From: Cylicocyclus nassatus
Taxonomy: Eukaryota > Nematoda > Chromadorea > Rhabditida > Strongylidae
Assembly (NCBI GenBank): GCA_958299035.1
Contig: CATQJL010000305.1
Span: 28,834,040 to 28,898,039 of the forward strand
Direction: 5' to 3'
Length of the DNA stretch: 64,000 nucleotides
Every line of letters begins with the position of its first letter. The first letter of the stretch is position 1. Position numbers and translations under genes: made by a program. This document shows, in pieces, positions 39,501-45,500 of the stretch. The notes under the pieces were generated by a model that saw only the letters and a list, made by a program, of their open reading frames with translations, ran no database searches and was not told the origin of the DNA.

Positions 39501-42500
39501 CACATAAGATCCCGTGCCCAGACTTGCCTGGACGCTGCCTTTAATAACTTTAAAAGCTGCAAAGAACATTGGACTCAGTTCATCCAGGGCAACCGAGAAC
39601 ATACTCTAAAGCCGATCTGCCTAGCCGTTGCCTTTAAGAGCACCCAAGAACGGGATTTCTGGCTTCCATAACTCCTCCCAGAAAAGCGTTCCGCAGAGAC
39701 GGAATGCAGTTTTTTTTCAGCGTTCAAAAGCGCTTTAACCGATATGCATCTCATATTATATGATATCATTGAAACCATAAAAAGAACGAAATGGATTGCA
39801 AGGATTAGGAAAAGGCCAAGAACATCGGAAGGTCAGTGCAAACGTATAAATTGGTGCAATCACTGGTCGATTGCTGAAATGAGGACAAACTACTACATCA
39901 TTAGCAAAGAGTTGAAATTGTGCGTGAACATACTCACTAGGTGGAACAAGGTCTTACCCCCCTTTTCTCGTCGTAACTCCTTTTAGAATGTGCCTTGGAA
40001 TAAAAGCAAGATTCGCACTCGGTGTGAGAGTCTTCTGCATACTATACTGGTGCTCTTTGTAAGGTATACTGTAGGAGGTCGAAATTTTGTTTGATTACGG
40101 CTTGGATTGGTAAAATTCCACAATTTATTTTTTTACCGCGAATTTGTTAAGCGGTAATACTATGGAGAGAAGTCCCATGTGATTTACATTTGTCGTTATT
40201 TATTGGGTTCTTATTTGAAAGAAAGAACTCTGATTTATCGCACCGCTTCGAAGAAGGGCCATTGAATGAGTATCTTAGTTTTCATAACAATTGTGTGCAA
40301 ATGCATGCATTTTGCACACAGCTCAAGCTTTTATTTTGTTTCGTTACTGCTAACATACGCACTTGTGACGTCATATTAACTGCACAACATAACTTCACTT
40401 AGACAAGTTGAAAAAAGCAAAGTCAAGCATGTATAAATCTGATAAAACTGCATTTCTGTTTGGTTTGTCGGAGAATTTGAGACAGACCAGAGAATGGTTG
40501 CTCTCTTTATGCGTTAGTCTTTCTAATAACTCTCATAACGTTCAAGCATTATGATAACGTTCACAGTAATGATGTGTTCTGAAATAAATCTTGTACATAA
40601 ATGGTGGATGAAACGATGGTTTGGATGGATTGCAGGTGATTGGCGGCGAGCGCTCGGATCATCTTATTCCCGTGCCGCTCAGCAGTGCGCCTACCGACCA
40701 AGCTGTAAGAGGCTGTGATGTGTGGATTATAGAGAATGTGTACGGATGATGAGCCGCCGCAACTGTTTTCCTTATTTTTCGCGCAGCTGGAATATGGTGG
40801 AATAGTTCATGTTGAAGAGAGGTTCTTTAACTTCAGAAAAATGTGAATGAGTAATACGTCTAAAGGGCCAGGCATGCATTACGCGATTTCATGGCATCGC
40901 AATTCTCCTAACAAAACAACTGCTAAGAGGCCATTGCACGCAGATCATCTTGCATTTCGGTTGTGGTAATTCTTCGACTGGACTAATGGCGAATGACTAT
41001 CACAACCAAAATGCAAGATGATCGGTATGCAGTGAACTCGTAATAGTTATCTTGTCAGGGGAATCGCGAGGCGATAAAGTCGCATGGTGTATGCCCGTCC
41101 CTCAATGCAGATCTAACAAGGGAATGGTCAGAAGTCGAAGTGGCCAAACCAAACAAGCTGTATACCATTCGATGCAATATAAAACGCTGACTTCGAATCT
41201 GTCTTTCTTATCTGCTTCCCGCTTCTGTGGACGAAGCTACAAGCCATTAAAGACCATTATTTTGCTTAGAAATTATGCGTGAAATTGAAAATTTAGCCGT
41301 GGTGAGCCACGTTCGCCTTAATGTTGGGCCAAAACATGCAGCTAGCCTACTTAGAATTTTTAAAGAAAGAAGATGAGCTAAAAGTGCAACAGTGTGCTCG
41401 ATTTGGCTGTATTTATGTGTGATTTTTTTCTTCAATAAAACCGCTTGTAGCTTTGTCCACAGAAGCGGGAAGCAGATAAGAAAGACAGATTCGAAGTCAG
41501 CATTTTATACTGCTTAGAATGGTATACAGCTTGTTTGGTTTGGCCACTTCGACTTCTGACCATTCCCTTGTAAGCAACCTTTTTGTAGAGGCGGGGTAAG
41601 ATAACGAATTCGTCCAGTTTGGGCTGCCTCCGCGTGTTGGTCCTCTAATGACATGCAACAGCATCACAAAAAGATCAGTTGTCTGTGGAGGCGCCCTGAA
41701 AGGGCAATTGGAAAACCTTTTGGATTGAACAGTTGGAAAATTTCTACCTTAAAAATTAGAAGGTCCTGTATAAGCTCCTGCAAGACGAAGGCGGTCGGTT
41801 CAATGTGCAACGCGGCTGCGACATGGCTGCGTCACAGCAGCGTCACAGCCGCGTCACAGCCACGTCACAGCCACGTCGCGCCTCGAACCAACCGCCTTCG
41901 TCTTGCAGGAGCTTATAACTTGGTGTATTTACGTGACCAGCACGGTATGAAGTGCACATAGCGGCATGCATAGCATTCTAATTGCTCAAAACTGTTTGTA
42001 AACCATGCTTGACGCAATCTATATAATACGCGCAAACTTTTTGATTTGTAGCTGGCGCTATGTCATTTTGTTGCGCATCAATCCTTGTAACCTGGAAGTG
42101 TTTAGTTCATTAACTCCTCATTCCATTTTGTTCTTTTGTTCGTTTTGTTCCGACGCAACATAATATTGTAGCGCTAACCTTTTAAACTGTTTTGCAGATT
42201 TTGTAGCTTCATGATAAAAACCAGTCAAGATCGGGTTATAGAGCGGAAAAACATGCGTTGTTATATAGCACCTTTTGCACTCTTATTGCATCCGCCTTTG
42301 AGCGGATGCGATAAGAGTGCAAAAGAGGGCACAGAGATGGCCTTTGTTGCTTGATTTTCACGCAGTTCACCGCTATTCATTGAAATTAGGCAAAAATTTT
42401 GGATGGTGTCGTGACTTGCGCTAACACATTCACGACAAGCCCAAGTCTTCGACTACTGTCACTTCAGGCCAGAACGCTTTTGGCTATGTCAAAGTTACGA

Positions 42501-45500
42501 CCCACCCGTGGATCGTGCTCCGAAGTGGCAATATTTCAAAAGAAGTTCAAAATGTGCCACAAAATTTTCCTCGAAGGGGTCATGGAAAGCGCTGATTATC
42601 GAAAGGTTTAATTTCCATTCTTTTTTCTACGGGTAAACATTGCGCTGCTGGTCAGTGATTTGGCCGAGGAAGGCACCATATCAAGCGTCAACTTTAATGC
42701 GCAAATGCTAAATTGGTGCCATGTCCTCACGTCAGCAAAAAATATCCAGATCAATTTTCAATTTGCATTATATATGTTCAAGCAATATGATCAGGCGAAA
42801 AAGTAGACCTAAAATCAAAAATGGCGAAATAAAAATTTTTCAAAGGGAGTTCAGAATATGATATCATGAAGTTGAAGACACAAGTGCGGTGGCTCACATT
42901 TGTACACATTTTATAGCAGGTGTGGTGGTAGTGGAGTTAGCTTTGATGAGACGTAAGAAATCTCTTATAAAGCTGATCATCCTCTAGTTGTGTGCATGCT
43001 TTATATGTTGCGGTCCTTTCTTTTGTGTACGCAGTCCTTTAATGGTGTCTGTCAATGAAACAATGCTAATTTACGAGAGTTATGTTTGGTCCTACTACTA
43101 AGACTTTAATACTCTTTATTCCTCTTACGTTCCTTTTCATTACGTTCCTCCCTAACTAGATTTTTTCTCATTCTCATTCTCTCTCTTGCTCTACCTTCTT
43201 TCTCCCTCTTTCTCTTTTTTCTCCGAACTCCCTCACTAATTTACTGCAGTGTTGTGAGGTGTTACTGCCAGTGGCTTCCGTACTTAGTCCGAGATTCAAT
43301 GCCTCGGATAGTGCGTAGGCGCAGCGATAATAGATGTGTGGTGAATAATACGTATGTACGTACATATGTATTTGTATATGTACATCTACATATATACAAC
43401 ATAGCTCCAACAAACCCTACGTTTACTCCTACGTTTGCTCAATGCCAAAAACCAGCGGCTGTCGTGTTGTGTGTGAATGAGCAGCTAGCTTTTTCGAGAA
43501 AATGTCTCTCCACCTGTGAACATCATCCCGCTTGTAGTCGAGGCTAATTTGTATAACCCGATGGTAATATCTCTAAGCTATGTATGCTGTGAAGATGTGG
43601 CTGCTTTTCTGACACAGCACGAGTGTCGCTGTTCGTATCTTGGAAGCATCACTTGAAAATGTTTTTAGATTCGCGTCGTGAAAGCATTCCAAGCTGGACT
43701 GGATAGAAGAGAGCCAAGTCTGACTGGACAATCTGCGGCTCGCCTTCGAGAAATTAGCAGACAGTTAAGGCTACAAGTAGAAAGTGAAAGTCGAGGTTAG
43801 TGTTGAGAAGTTGATGGTTTGCTTTTTGATATGTTCTTTTGCAATCATTTACATATTAGTTTTACATCGGTTTGCTAGAACCATATTTATTAGGTTGTCT
43901 CATAATTTTTTACCATTTTTATTCCAACCGCCATCTTTTTGTATCGTTTCTTTATCTGATGTGGCCTGAGTGATCATTCGACAGGGCAAATCAAGCTCTA
44001 CAAGATGGCTATCAAAAGTCTGCCCAAATCGTATCCCACCTAAAATTTTAAGCTGAAATGTAATAGTAGTCGAAAACGAACTTTTCTATCAGAAATAGTA
44101 TCTTCGCCCCAAAGTATCTGAAAAATTCCTCATTTATCCTAGCATATGCTTGACACATCGCATATTCGACTGTACATTTTCCGAATTTTTTCGATGACTA
44201 GAAATAAAGAAAAAAAGAGGTAAAATGGCAAACTCCGCCTCTAGAGATCCTGAGCTCCTCCAACGCATGTCATATGGCTCATACATACAGGAGTACAATA
44301 ATGTATCTGTATACTTTGTAGATGCCTCAGTTCTCGAGAAATGTTAATGTTTAGGGTAAAAACGGTAAAAAATTATGAGACACCCTAATATTAATTTCAT
44401 ATCGTTTTTTCTCTTAATAATGTAACCCTATGAATTGCTTTGTATTTTAAAGACTTCTCTTTCAAAATTGGCGCGTTTTGCTCCTTATCGTTTACGTAAG
44501 ATGGCAAATTTCGTCATTAAGGCAGAGAATATAGTATTTTATGAACGAAAATTACGGATTGATTGAGGAAGATATGAGTTGTGAATTTTACTTCCTAGTC
44601 GCTTTTGATACGTTCTATGCTGAAAGTCTGAATAAAACCTGAGCTTAGATTAATCATATAATATTATGTGTTATATAATATAGTATGAACCGAAAGTTCT
44701 GTCACTTTGGTTTTGTAAAATTCGTATCTGCTCCCTCTGGGAGCGTACTTGCTTACAAAAAATACTATTGAAGAGAAAAATTCATCTACTTCCTAATCAC
44801 ATCCTCGAGGTTCTTTGAGGACAAGGGACTCCAGAGATAAAAATTCGAGAGAACCACTCAAGCTCCCGATTTTCGAAAATAAGTCGCAAAAAAACTGAGA
44901 CGCTGCAGAAGAATTTGAAAGCATGTTTCTACAGGTTTTGCGAACTGCTCTTTTTACAGTGCCAAAGTTGTGCTGATCGAGCTTCTCTATGTGAAGTCAT
45001 GATTCTTGCGAATAATGCAGGAAAATGCAAAATGCACGTCATTTTTTGCCGTTTTGCATTTCTCACGAAAATCATAACTTCGCATAGAAAAGCTCGATTA
45101 GCACAAGTTTGGCACTGTCAGAAAGAGCAGCTTACAAAACCTATAGAGCACACCCTCCCAGATTTTTTTGCAGCGTTTCAGATTTTTTTGATCTAATGAA
45201 AAGCGAACGCTTGAGAGGTTCTTATTTTCGAATTTAAGGAAGTAACCGCGAGTCATTTGTAACTTAATATGTGAGACTGCACACAAAGTTCTATTAGCGA
45301 CGGAACCCTTACTGGTAGCTTTCCAGTGAAACATTTTCTAGCCTAGCAAAGTGTCGAAATGTGTTCTATTGACTAACAGTAGTCAACAAAAATAAAAGAA
45401 ACAAGGAAACAAGCAGAAATCGCTGGAAATGAGCAGGTTTTAGTTTTGCTGTTCGTCAGTTAGCGTGTTTAGTTTGCACTATGCATATTAAGTTACGAAT

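Larger units (their letters stand above)
35807..43668 (+). other. Region between alternative ends A and B (7.9 kb)
   Basis: Presumably holds the 3' UTR of isoform A and then intron for isoform B. It contains inverted repeats at 36393-36447, 37698-37731, 39106-39250 and 40943-41023, a TTAA element at 39278-39540, a TAA palindrome at 41117-41570, an 11-bp-repeat MITE at 41769-41917 and a near-perfect hairpin at 42273-42324. No clear AATAAA was seen in the first kilobase after the isoform A stop. Confidence 0.6.

Noticed and set aside
41830..41885. Short regularly repeated units resembling a CRISPR-like array
   Set aside because: 11-bp contiguous tandem without spacers inside a eukaryotic MITE.
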